A DNA stretch of 64,000 nt from NCBI GenBank assembly GCA_947476185.1, contig CANJPX010000005.1, forward strand, positions 39,813 to 103,812. Reading direction: 5' to 3'. Position numbers and translations under genes: made by a program. Each line of letters starts with the position of its first letter. Position 1 is the first letter of the stretch. Origin of the DNA: Bacteroidota bacterium (GTDB lineage: Bacteria > Bacteroidota > Bacteroidia > 2-12-FULL-35-15). Of the stretch, positions 9,388 to 17,307 are shown in pieces. The notes under the pieces were generated by a model. That model was not told the DNA's origin. It did no database searches and saw only the letters and a program-made list of their open reading frames with translations.

Positions 9388-10271
9388 TCTTTCTTCAGAT
9401 ATTGCTTCAACAAACCATTACCAAAAATGGTTGCCAGAATAATCATTGTTCCTAAATAAAAACCTGGAGTCATTGATTCATCTTTTTTCCATAGAATATA
9501 GGCGATGATAATTCCATAGATGGTTTCTAAATTTACGGTGAGCGTAATTGTATAAGGACTTATCTTTTTCATCAGATTAACACTGGCAATAAAAGGAAAT
9601 GCTGTTCCTAAAATTGATAATACAGAAAGCCATCCCCATCCTCTCGGACTGATACTAAAAAATTCAGGCTTAAATTCTCCTGTAAAAAAAAGATAAATTG
9701 TCAAGGCTAAAAACCCTCCACCCAACTCATAAAAAGCAATAACCGGCGAAGGTATTCTTCTTACAAGCAACCCATTGAAAACTGTAAAAAAAGAAGATGT
9801 AAGTGCTGCCAACATTCCGAAAATGATCCCTAAGGTATATTGCGTTTCCACTTGAAAGATCATGGCAATAGCTCCGATAATGACCATTCCAAAAGCTATT
9901 TCATAGCGAATGATCTTTCTTTTATAAAACACTGGTTCAATTATAGAAGTGAACAATGTCCCGGTTGCAAAGGCTACCAAAGTAACCGACACATTCGAAA
10001 CATTGATTGCGTTGTAAAAACAAAACCAATGAAAGGCGATGATAGCACCTGTTCCAACAAGACGATAAATATCATTCTTAGGAAGTTGTATGCTTTTTTT
10101 TGCAAGAATTAGATAGGAAGAAACGGTGATCACAGTGATTAACATCCGGAACCAAACTAGTTGATAAGCAACAACGCCTTCAATATTAATGAGTTTACCA
10201 AGAATCGGGGACCAGCCCCAGATGAGAACAATAAAATGTAATAAAAGAAGATTTTTATTTTTGAAAAGCAT
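9384..10271 (-). CDS. EamA/DMT-family transporter
   Basis: About 295-residue inner-membrane protein with ten hydrophobic helices in two EamA halves, beginning LLLLHFIVLIWGWSPILGKL and including FHWFCFYNAINVSNVSVTLV and the end-of-half GIIIAYILWKKDESMTPGFYLGTMIILATI motif. The family exports or imports small metabolites (amino acids, nucleobases, sugars); the substrate cannot be read from sequence. The open frame extends to a TTG at 10289, but the ATG at 10271 is preferred because it is preceded by AAAATAAATGT, matching other starts here. It lies 70 nt downstream of sufD in the same direction and may be read through from the suf operon, as no terminator is visible between them. Confidence 0.88.
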   Translation of the reverse strand: MLFKNKNLLLLHFIVLIWGWSPILGKLINIEGVVAYQLVWFRMLITVITVSSYLILAKKSIQLPKNDIYRLVGTGAIIAFHWFCFYNAINVSNVSVTLVAFATGTLFTSIIEPVFYKRKIIRYEIAFGMVIIGAIAMIFQVETQYTLGIIFGMLAALTSSFFTVFNGLLVRRIPSPVIAFYELGGGFLALTIYLFFTGEFKPEFFSISPRGWGWLSVLSILGTAFPFIASVNLMKKISPYTITLTVNLETIYGIIIAYILWKKDESMTPGFYLGTMIILATIFGNGLLKQYLKKE

Positions 10272-10341
10272 ACATTTATTTTGCCCCAAAAGATTTATGA
10301 ATTGCCTTCAATGCGAAGAACGATGTTTTTTACAACATTTT

Positions 10342-11637
10342 CTATTCAAACCGTTTTGAAATTTCCGCTTCAATATATTCGCGTAGAGCTTCAATCTTCA
10401 CAGTATCAACAACTTCAGAAGCAAAAGCATGCATCAGTAATTTTTTGGCACTTATTTCACTCAAGCCGCGTGCACGAAGATAAAATATTTTATCCGCATC
10501 CAACTTTCCTGTTGATGTTCCATGTGAGCATTTTACATCGTCCGCATAGATCTCTAATTGTGGTTTTGTATTAATGGTTCCATCATCACTCAATAAAATA
10601 TTTTTATTCGACTGAAAAGCATTTGTCTTTTGCGCATCTTTACGAACGTAAATTTTTCCATTAAATGTTGCTGAGGACTTGTCTTCAATAATCCCCTTGT
10701 AAAGCTCATTGCTATTACAATTTGGCTTGCGATGATCCACTAAGGTATGATTGTCGACAACCTGCGTTCCATTTGTTAAGTACAATCCATTTAAATGTGA
10801 TTCAATGAATTGGTCATCCAAAACCATATTCAGATTATTCCTTACGAATGAACCACTCAAAGTAAATGTATGCGTAGAAAAATGACTCTGCTTTTTCTGC
10901 AGCACCTGAGTTGTTGAGATCAGATTCCCGAACTCCTTTTCATTCTGAATTTTATAATGATCGACAATGGCGTTTACTTCAACTGCAATCTCTGTCAAAG
11001 CGTTGTTAAAACATTTAACCGAGGAATCAATAATTTCATACGATTCAACAATTTTCAATTGCGCATTTTCATCTACTACAACTAAATTACGAGAATTTAA
11101 TATAGTAGCCTCAGAAACCGAAGTGATATGAATAATATGCACCGGCGTTACAATCACAGCACTTTTCGCAACATGAATAAATACACCACCTGATGCCAAA
11201 GCCCCATTCAAAGCGATAAAAGGATCGCTTTTTATATCAGAATATTTAGAAAAATGTTTTTGAAATGTCTCGTTTGAATTTGCCTCCGCAATATTAAAAA
11301 TTTGCAAACCTTGCGGCAACGGATTTATTCTAGAATGCTCCTTATTATAAACTCCATTTTCAATTACAATAACAATAGCATCTTTCAAAAACTGTGTGCT
11401 GCCAATTTGCTGACTAGAAAGTTTTTTGGAACTTGAAAAAGAATGATCTCCTTTCAACAACAACTCCACATTCACATATTTATATTCTTCACTCTTGCGA
11501 TTAGGAATACCTTGTTTTGAAAATGCTTCTGCAGCTGCCTCACGCAATTTCAAATCACCAAACAATGAATTCTTTGAAGATTCAAATTCAGCGATCAGCT
11601 TATCTTTTGTAATATTTGTCTTTGTTATGATTTCCAT
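10342..11637 (-). CDS. sufD: Fe-S cluster assembly scaffold subunit SufD
   Basis: 431-residue SufD, partner of SufB in the SufBC2D scaffold that builds [Fe-S] clusters in the cytoplasm. Homology is clearest in the C-terminal parallel beta-helix: NTKPQLEIYADDVKCSHGTSTGKLD, with the conserved Cys-Ser-His-Gly, followed by FYLRARGLSEISAKKLLMHAFASEV. The start codon overlaps the sufC stop (TAATG), indicating translational coupling. It is the last suf gene here; sufS and sufE, often downstream in Bacteroidota, are absent from this window. Confidence 0.95.
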   Translation of the reverse strand: MEIITKTNITKDKLIAEFESSKNSLFGDLKLREAAAEAFSKQGIPNRKSEEYKYVNVELLLKGDHSFSSSKKLSSQQIGSTQFLKDAIVIVIENGVYNKEHSRINPLPQGLQIFNIAEANSNETFQKHFSKYSDIKSDPFIALNGALASGGVFIHVAKSAVIVTPVHIIHITSVSEATILNSRNLVVVDENAQLKIVESYEIIDSSVKCFNNALTEIAVEVNAIVDHYKIQNEKEFGNLISTTQVLQKKQSHFSTHTFTLSGSFVRNNLNMVLDDQFIESHLNGLYLTNGTQVVDNHTLVDHRKPNCNSNELYKGIIEDKSSATFNGKIYVRKDAQKTNAFQSNKNILLSDDGTINTKPQLEIYADDVKCSHGTSTGKLDADKIFYLRARGLSEISAKKLLMHAFASEVVDTVKIEALREYIEAEISKRFE

Positions 11638-12389
11638 TACGCTCCTACTTCCTCTTTAATAAAATCATATCCTTTTTCTTCCAACTCTAAGGCTAATTCT
11701 TTCGGACCCGACTTTACAATCTTCCCGTTAAATAAAACATGTACCACATCCGGAACGATATAATCCAACAAGCGCTGATAGTGCGTTATCACAATCGTTG
11801 CATTGTCTTTTGATTTTAATTTATTTACACCGCCGGCAACAATTCTCAAGGCATCAATATCCAATCCGCTATCTGTTTCATCTAAAATAGCTAAACAAGG
11901 ATCCAACATAGCCATCTGGAAAATCTCATTTCTTTTTTTCTCACCACCGCTGAAACCTTCATTTACAGAACGGTTTGCAAGCTTGCCATCTAACTCAACC
12001 AATTTTTGTTTCTCTTTTAACCGCGCTAAAAAATCTTTTGCTTCCATAGGTTCTAATCCTTTATAAGCACGGATCTCATTTAATGCAGTTTTCAAAAAGT
12101 TCACATTGCTAACTCCTGGGATTTCTATCGGATACTGAAAAGCAAGAAATATTCCTTCTCTGGCACGGTCTTCAGGAGATAACTCTAACAAATTTTTACC
12201 GTTGAAGGTTATCGATCCTTCCGTAACTTCATAATCTTCTCTTCCTGCAAGTACAGCTGACAAAGTACTTTTCCCGGAACCGTTCGGTCCCATGATTGCA
12301 TGAACTTCTCCGGCTTTTACTTCTAAATAAATTCCTTTCAGAATTTCTTTTCCTCCAATGGAGGCGTGTAGATTTTTTATACTTAACAT
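11637..12389 (-). CDS. sufC: Fe-S cluster assembly ATPase SufC
   Basis: 250-residue ABC-type ATPase that drives the conformational change of the SufBCD scaffold. Walker A GPNGSGKS (34-41), Q-loop region AFQYP (83-87), ABC signature SGGEKK (147-152, the SufC variant with E-K-K-R), Walker B CLAILDE (165-171) and the D-loop SGLD are all present. Length and motifs are normal for the family. It lies downstream of sufB with a 76-nt spacer filled by a palindromic repeat, and overlaps sufD by one base. Confidence 0.97.
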   Translation of the reverse strand: MLSIKNLHASIGGKEILKGIYLEVKAGEVHAIMGPNGSGKSTLSAVLAGREDYEVTEGSITFNGKNLLELSPEDRAREGIFLAFQYPIEIPGVSNVNFLKTALNEIRAYKGLEPMEAKDFLARLKEKQKLVELDGKLANRSVNEGFSGGEKKRNEIFQMAMLDPCLAILDETDSGLDIDALRIVAGGVNKLKSKDNATIVITHYQRLLDYIVPDVVHVLFNGKIVKSGPKELALELEEKGYDFIKEEVGA

Positions 12390-12401
12390 ACTTTTTTATT
12401 T

Positions 12402-12459
12402 AACCACAGATTTCTCAGGCTTTCACAGATTCTGTGTTGATCTGCGTAATCCGTGGTGA
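12402..12459. repeat. Nested imperfect palindrome between sufB and sufC
   Basis: Outer arms ACCACAGATT (12403-12412) and AATCCGTGGT (12449-12458) pair at 9 of 10 positions; inside is the perfect CACAGA-T-TCTGTG (12424-12436). There is no T run in the direction of suf transcription, so it is not a simple terminator. The CCACGGATTACGCAGAT-type wording resembles degenerate dispersed repeats I know from many Bacteroidota intergenic regions. Confidence 0.75.
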
Positions 12460-12465
12460 ATTATT

Positions 12466-13917
12466 TTATCCAACCGACCCTTCCAATGAAACCGCCAAAA
12501 GCTTCTGAGCCTCAACGGCAAATTCCATCGGTAACTTATTTAATACTTCTTTGCAATATCCGTTTACAATTAACCCAATCGCTTTTTCATTATCTATTCC
12601 GCGTTGCTTGCAATAGAATAATTGATCCTCACCAATTTTTGAAGTGGTTGCTTCATGCTCTACTACTGCCGACTTATCTTTTATTTCGATGTATGGAAAT
12701 GTATGTGCTCCACATTTATCACCCATCAATAAACTATCACATTGCGAAAAATTACGCGCGTTGCTGGCACCTTTAGCGATACGCACCAACCCTCTGTAAC
12801 TATTATTACTAAAGCCTGCTGAGATCCCTTTGGATATGATCGTGCTTCTTGTATTTTTTCCAAGATGCATCATTTTTGTTCCGGTATCTGCCTGCTGATA
12901 ATTATTTGTAACAGCAACAGAATAAAATTCACCCACTGAATTATCGCCTTTTAAAATTACCGATGGATATTTCCAGGTTACTGCAGAGCCTGTTTCTACT
13001 TGCGTCCAGGATATCTTCGAATTATCTTCTAAACAAATTCCACGCTTGGTAACGAAATTAAAAATCCCGCCTTTCCCTTCTTTATCTCCAGGATACCAAT
13101 TTTGAACGGTACTGTATTTCACTTCTGCATTTTTATGCGTAACGATCTCCACAACTGCAGCATGCAACTGATTTTCATCACGCATTGGTGCCGTGCATCC
13201 TTCCAGATAACTAACATAACCACCTTCGTCAGCGATGATCAAGGTGCGCTCAAACTGACCTGTACCGGAAGCATTGATCCTGAAATAAGTTGAAAGTTCC
13301 ATCGGACAACGTACTCCTTTCGGAATGTAACAGAATGATCCATCTGTGAAAACAGCTGAATTTAATGCCGCATAAAAATTATCGGTATAAGGAACAACCG
13401 AGCCCATATATTTTTTAATTAATTCAGGATGCTCTTGAACGGCTTCTCCGAATGAACAAAAAATAATTCCTTTTTCTGATAAGGTTTCTTTGAAAGTTGT
13501 TTTTACTGAAACACTGTCCATCACTATATCCACAGCAATTCTACTTTCTACTCCACTTAAACGTTTTTGCTCTTCAATAGAGATACCAAGCTTTTCAAAT
13601 GTTTTTAATAATTCAGGATCTACTTCATCCAAACTATTCAATTGTACTTTTGGTTTTGGTGCTGAGTAATAGATGATATCTTGAAAATTTGGCTTGGTAT
13701 AGGAAACATGCGCCCAGCGAGGCTCTTCCAGGGTTAACCAATACCGAAATGCCTTTAAACGATATTCCAACATCCATTCGGGTTCGTTTTTTTTCTTGGA
13801 AATAAACCGGATAATATCTTCATTCAATCCTTTCGGAGCATTATCCGCCTCGATATCAGTAACAAATCCGTACTTATATTCCCCGCCTATCTGATCTTCT
13901 AAAATCTCGTTTGCCAT
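12466..13917 (-). CDS. sufB: Fe-S cluster assembly scaffold subunit SufB
   Basis: 483-residue SufB, the core subunit on which nascent clusters assemble with SufC and SufD. Diagnostic blocks are visible: [16 protein letters not shown] near the N terminus, the [19 protein letters not shown] region, [40 protein letters not shown] (conserved Cys) and the C-terminal [33 protein letters not shown]. Full length for the family. Second gene of the operon, 100 nt after sufA. Confidence 0.97.
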   Translation of the reverse strand: MANEILEDQIGGEYKYGFVTDIEADNAPKGLNEDIIRFISKKKNEPEWMLEYRLKAFRYWLTLEEPRWAHVSYTKPNFQDIIYYSAPKPKVQLNSLDEVDPELLKTFEKLGISIEEQKRLSGVESRIAVDIVMDSVSVKTTFKETLSEKGIIFCSFGEAVQEHPELIKKYMGSVVPYTDNFYAALNSAVFTDGSFCYIPKGVRCPMELSTYFRINASGTGQFERTLIIADEGGYVSYLEGCTAPMRDENQLHAAVVEIVTHKNAEVKYSTVQNWYPGDKEGKGGIFNFVTKRGICLEDNSKISWTQVETGSAVTWKYPSVILKGDNSVGEFYSVAVTNNYQQADTGTKMMHLGKNTRSTIISKGISAGFSNNSYRGLVRIAKGASNARNFSQCDSLLMGDKCGAHTFPYIEIKDKSAVVEHEATTSKIGEDQLFYCKQRGIDNEKAIGLIVNGYCKEVLNKLPMEFAVEAQKLLAVSLEGSVG

Positions 13918-14017
13918 TTCTTTATTTTAATTTTGCAAAGTTTAAGAATTAAAAAATTCTAAACTATGACTTATAACTCCAAACCATCAATTACTCCTGT
14001 CGCCCTATTACTAGTTT

Positions 14018-14344
14018 TTATACTCCGAACGACTCTCCGCAACCACATGTTCTGCTTGCATTGGGATTGTTAAAAACGAAGCCTTTTCCATTTAAACCTC
14101 CCGCATAATCCAATTCGGTTCCAATAAGGTATAAAAAACTCTTTTTATCTACCACGATCTTTATTCCTTTGTCTTCGAATACCTGATCTCCTTCTTTGAT
14201 CTGATTATCAAATTCCAATTTGTAGGAAAGTCCTGAACATCCGCCACCATCAACTCCTACACGGATAAAAGTATCCTGAGGGCGATTTTCACTTAAAATC
14301 AGGTTTATGGCATGCTGTTTTGCATTTTCTGAGACTGTTATCAT
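14018..14344 (-). CDS. sufA: A-type Fe-S cluster carrier (SufA/IscA family)
   Basis: 108-residue A-type carrier that receives clusters from SufBCD and passes them to target apoproteins. The three invariant ligand cysteines are present: Cys36 in GGGCSGLSY and Cys100 and Cys102 in the C-terminal CGCGESF. It is the first gene of the suf operon, so the SufA label rests on context; by sequence alone it could be called IscA or ErpA. The promoter and candidate operator lie 40-100 nt upstream. Confidence 0.92.
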   Translation of the reverse strand: MITVSENAKQHAINLILSENRPQDTFIRVGVDGGGCSGLSYKLEFDNQIKEGDQVFEDKGIKIVVDKKSFLYLIGTELDYAGGLNGKGFVFNNPNASRTCGCGESFGV

Positions 14345-14384
14345 TTTATATCTTTCTTATAATGAATTACTTACAATATATTTT

Positions 14385-14405
14385 TATTTAGAATCAATCT
14401 AAATA
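14385..14405. promoter_or_regulatory. Candidate operator of the suf operon (8-5-8 palindrome)
   Basis: Perfect inverted repeat TATTTAGA-atcaa-TCTAAATA. It sits directly downstream of the predicted -7 box, across the expected transcription start, which is a classic repressor position. The sequence resembles neither the enteric Fur nor the IscR box as I remember them; DtxR-type sites (TTAG...CTAA) are the closest in style. The identity of the regulator is inference. Confidence 0.6.
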
Positions 14406-14410
14406 GAGGA

Positions 14411-14442
14411 CAAAAATACTGTAAAATCAGGAGTAAAACAAA
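14411..14442 (-). promoter_or_regulatory. Predicted suf operon promoter (Bacteroidota -33/-7 type)
   Basis: On the minus strand, TTTG (14442-14439), a 20-nt spacer, then TATTTTTG (14418-14411), matching the TTTG / TAnnTTTG consensus of the Bacteroidota primary sigma factor. The implied start near 14404 gives a leader of about 60 nt before sufA. Confidence 0.6.
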
Positions 14443-14739
14443 TAAAACCAACATATTTATTTTCTGCTGAATAATACGGGAGATTTTCGCAGATAATTGG
14501 TTCCATATTTCTAAAATGGAATAAAGAATTTTCTTCAAAACAAATACGCAAACTGAAATATTAATAAAAATGGAATTATTTCAACGCCATTGAATTACTG
14601 CAGAAGAATAAACGGTTATTGAGTAATGAAAATCAGGAAGTTCCTTAACGGATTTTCTGTTTATTAAAGGCATAAATAGATAAAAGATAGTAAATTTGTT
14701 TTTTTCAATGTTTGATCAAATATTTCATTAATACTTACT

Positions 14740-16530
14740 ATGGCGCACCCGAAAAATAAAATTGAACAACCGATGCAACAAAATAATAAAACACTTTTTA
14801 TTGCCGTTTCTTTGATCGCCATTCTTGTAAGTTTCATTTATTCCTACAAACTAAAATGGCTGGGGGATGATATTTTTATCGCACTCCGTTATGTTCAGAA
14901 TTTTATCGATGGGAAAGGATTGGTTTACAATGCCGGTGAACGCGTGGAAGGCTTTACCGACTTTCTTTGGCTAATGCTTATCAGTCTCTTTTCGAAACTC
15001 CATTTCAATCCGCTTACTACAACTCAAACACTTGGAATACTTTCTTCCATCGGAACATTGACTCTCTTTTCGATCATCGGATACAAAATTTCCAACAAAC
15101 ACAATGTTTTTATCTTGCCATTTATCACACTCGCACTCGCCTTAAATTATGATTACAATATCTGGGCAACCAGTGGTTTAGAAACATCGTTCTACAGCTT
15201 TTTATTAGGTGCCTCATTTTATACATTTTTCTTTTCCGATCTCAAAGAGAATACTAAACTGATGCTCACCGGATTATTTTTGATCTTAGCAATGATGACT
15301 CGTCCTGATGCATTATTGATCACCTTTGGGGTGAATGGCTTATTGGTTTTAAATCAGTTGCTCAATAAAACAAAACTTTCGAAGATCATTTCGATGCTCC
15401 TCTTTTTTAATCTTGCCTTTTTTATAATTTACATTCCCTATTTTATTTGGCGCTACAATTACTACGGATTTATTTTTCCGAATACCTATTATGTAAAACT
15501 TGGAAATGAAACATTGTTCAGCAAAGGATTTTTTTATTTGTGGCTGTATTTCAAACCGCATTTCACTTCCTTCTTAATTATCATTCTTCCGCCACTCGTT
15601 TTATGGCCTGCCTTAAAAGGGAAACCTCTTGCACGACTAAAAGAATATGCAGCTGACAGATGGAATGCTGCTTTTTTAACTTCCATAATTGTTGTATATG
15701 CTTACCTGATATTATTTGTTGCAAAGGTTGGTGGCGACTTTATGCACGCACGTTTTATTATACCTGTTGCGCCATTTATTTATTTTATCATTTTCTATTC
15801 TTTGCTAAATTATTTTTCAAAAAAGAATTTAAATATCGCATTAACCGTATTATTACTTTGCAGTATTCCTGAAACACAGATCCGTGCCGATGTTTTTAAG
15901 GCTCCCGATAAAGACGGAAAGATCATCACAACGCTTAACCGTGATGTCGCTGATGAACAATGGGTATATACTACCTATTTACCGATTGAAAATGAGATGA
16001 AGCTCGGTAAAGCGCTTCACAAAACATTTGAAGGCATTGATGCAAACTTGTTGGTCAGAGGCGGACAAGGTTGTATGGCGTATTTTGCAAATTTCAATTA
16101 TGAACAAGAATATCACGGATTGACAGACACTCTCATTGCGCATTCCAAAATTGCTCAGAGAGGCCGTATCGGACATGAAAAACATGCTACAAATGAATAT
16201 CTGCAAAATAAAGGCATTCAGTTCTTATTCAACAGAAGCCCGATCACAAAAGATCAATATAAATATGCTCAACTTGAAATTGGGAATTTTAAAATAAGAA
16301 CAGAGATCATCACTTATCACAATAAAATTATTGAGCAATTGAAACAACGTTTAGGCGATGGTTTTAAATTCACCGATTTTCAACTATATTTAGATGATTA
16401 TATTCAAAACAAATTGCTTGCCGTTTCAAAGGCGGAATTACAAAAAGATTACAACGATTATTATTTATATTACTTTAAACATAATGATGATAAAGTAAGA
16501 GAGAATAAATTTTTAGAAGCACTTAAATAA
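14740..16530 (+). CDS. GT-C membrane glycosyltransferase, AftB-like
   Basis: 596-residue polytopic membrane protein. The N-terminal part has about ten transmembrane helices and carries, in the first extracytoplasmic loop, the Asp pair of GT-C enzymes (LGDDIFIALRYVQN, Asp43-Asp44) followed by GLVYNAGERVEGFTDFLW (61-77). That combination matches the AftB-type (GT89-like) family that uses polyprenyl-phosphate-linked sugars as donors. A soluble periplasmic C-terminal part (about 385-596) follows. Known members add arabinofuranose; which sugar is used in Bacteroidota is not known from sequence. The GT2 gene starts 15 nt downstream and could supply the lipid-linked donor. Start: the ATG at 14740 or the in-frame ATG at 14773 (MQQNNKTLF) are both plausible. 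Confidence 0.82.
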   Translation: MAHPKNKIEQPMQQNNKTLFIAVSLIAILVSFIYSYKLKWLGDDIFIALRYVQNFIDGKGLVYNAGERVEGFTDFLWLMLISLFSKLHFNPLTTTQTLGILSSIGTLTLFSIIGYKISNKHNVFILPFITLALALNYDYNIWATSGLETSFYSFLLGASFYTFFFSDLKENTKLMLTGLFLILAMMTRPDALLITFGVNGLLVLNQLLNKTKLSKIISMLLFFNLAFFIIYIPYFIWRYNYYGFIFPNTYYVKLGNETLFSKGFFYLWLYFKPHFTSFLIIILPPLVLWPALKGKPLARLKEYAADRWNAAFLTSIIVVYAYLILFVAKVGGDFMHARFIIPVAPFIYFIIFYSLLNYFSKKNLNIALTVLLLCSIPETQIRADVFKAPDKDGKIITTLNRDVADEQWVYTTYLPIENEMKLGKALHKTFEGIDANLLVRGGQGCMAYFANFNYEQEYHGLTDTLIAHSKIAQRGRIGHEKHATNEYLQNKGIQFLFNRSPITKDQYKYAQLEIGNFKIRTEIITYHNKIIEQLKQRLGDGFKFTDFQLYLDDYIQNKLLAVSKAELQKDYNDYYLYYFKHNDDKVRENKFLEALK

Positions 16531-16545
16531 TTTAATTTAAAAAGG

Positions 16546-17280
16546 ATGTTCTATTATAAAAAATGGGCTATTGTTGTTCCAATGGCCAATGAGGAAGAGG
16601 ATTTTGTTCCATTCATTGATATGCTCAATTTTGTGATCAATGAACTGAATCCCGGCAATATTTATTTTATTATCGATAAAGCATCCAACGACAAAACATT
16701 AGAACTTTGTCAGGCTTTGTCCGCTAAAGATCCCAGATATGTAACTGTTTGGGCACCTGAAAATAAAAATGTCGTTGACGCATACGTCCGCGGATTACGT
16801 GTTGCCTATGAAGCAGGTCATGACATAATCATTGAGATGGATGCTGGTTTGTCGCACGACCCACGGGCAATCCCAATGTTCTTACGTGTATTAAATGAAG
16901 GAAACGAATGTGCCTTCGGTAGCCGATTCATCAATGGTGGTTCTATGGGTGATTCTCCTTTTAAAAGAAGAATGCTTTCCAAAACAGGAACCATTTTGGC
17001 TAACGTTTTACTGGGAACTAAATTGCGTGATATGACTTCCGGATATCAAGGTTTTCATAGAGATGTAGTTGCAAAGATCATCAACCACAAATTTAAATCC
17101 AAGGCACATTTCTATCAAACAGAATTAAGATACTTACTTCGTAAACGTAGAATATTTGAAGTGCCAATTCACTACCAGGCCCCATCACCACGTGTATCTA
17201 AGAATGCAATAAAAAACGCATATCAATCTTTGTTCTATTATTTCTTTCAACGATTGATTGGAAATAAACCAACATTATAA
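16546..17280 (+). CDS. Family 2 glycosyltransferase, polyprenyl-phosphate sugar synthase-like
   Basis: 244-residue GT-A enzyme without transmembrane helices. Nucleotide-binding start AIVVPMANEEEDF (8-20), metal-site region EMDAGLSHDPRAIP (97-110; the usual D-x-D is E-x-D with the following SHDP kept), and GSRFINGG and DMTSGYQGFHR (acceptor and product region) match dolichol- or undecaprenyl-phosphate mannose/glucose synthases. It probably charges a polyprenyl phosphate with a sugar for the neighbouring GT-C enzyme; that coupling is inferred from the 15-nt spacing. It converges with the next membrane protein gene. Confidence 0.85.
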   Translation: MFYYKKWAIVVPMANEEEDFVPFIDMLNFVINELNPGNIYFIIDKASNDKTLELCQALSAKDPRYVTVWAPENKNVVDAYVRGLRVAYEAGHDIIIEMDAGLSHDPRAIPMFLRVLNEGNECAFGSRFINGGSMGDSPFKRRMLSKTGTILANVLLGTKLRDMTSGYQGFHRDVVAKIINHKFKSKAHFYQTELRYLLRKRRIFEVPIHYQAPSPRVSKNAIKNAYQSLFYYFFQRLIGNKPTL

Positions 17281-17307
17281 TTTTCAGGAAAACGAAAGGT
17301 TGAGCAT

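Larger units (their letters stand above)
14345..14739. other. Divergent intergenic region sufA / glycosyltransferase
   Basis: Holds the suf promoter and palindrome in its first 100 nt. The rest (about 14450-14739) is AT-rich leader for the plus-strand glycosyltransferase; I see no further gene, RNA or repeat there. Confidence 0.5.

Noticed and set aside
10272..10289. TTG start adding six codons to the DMT transporter
   Set aside because: The ATG at 10271 has the typical A-rich upstream sequence and leaves the first membrane helix intact.
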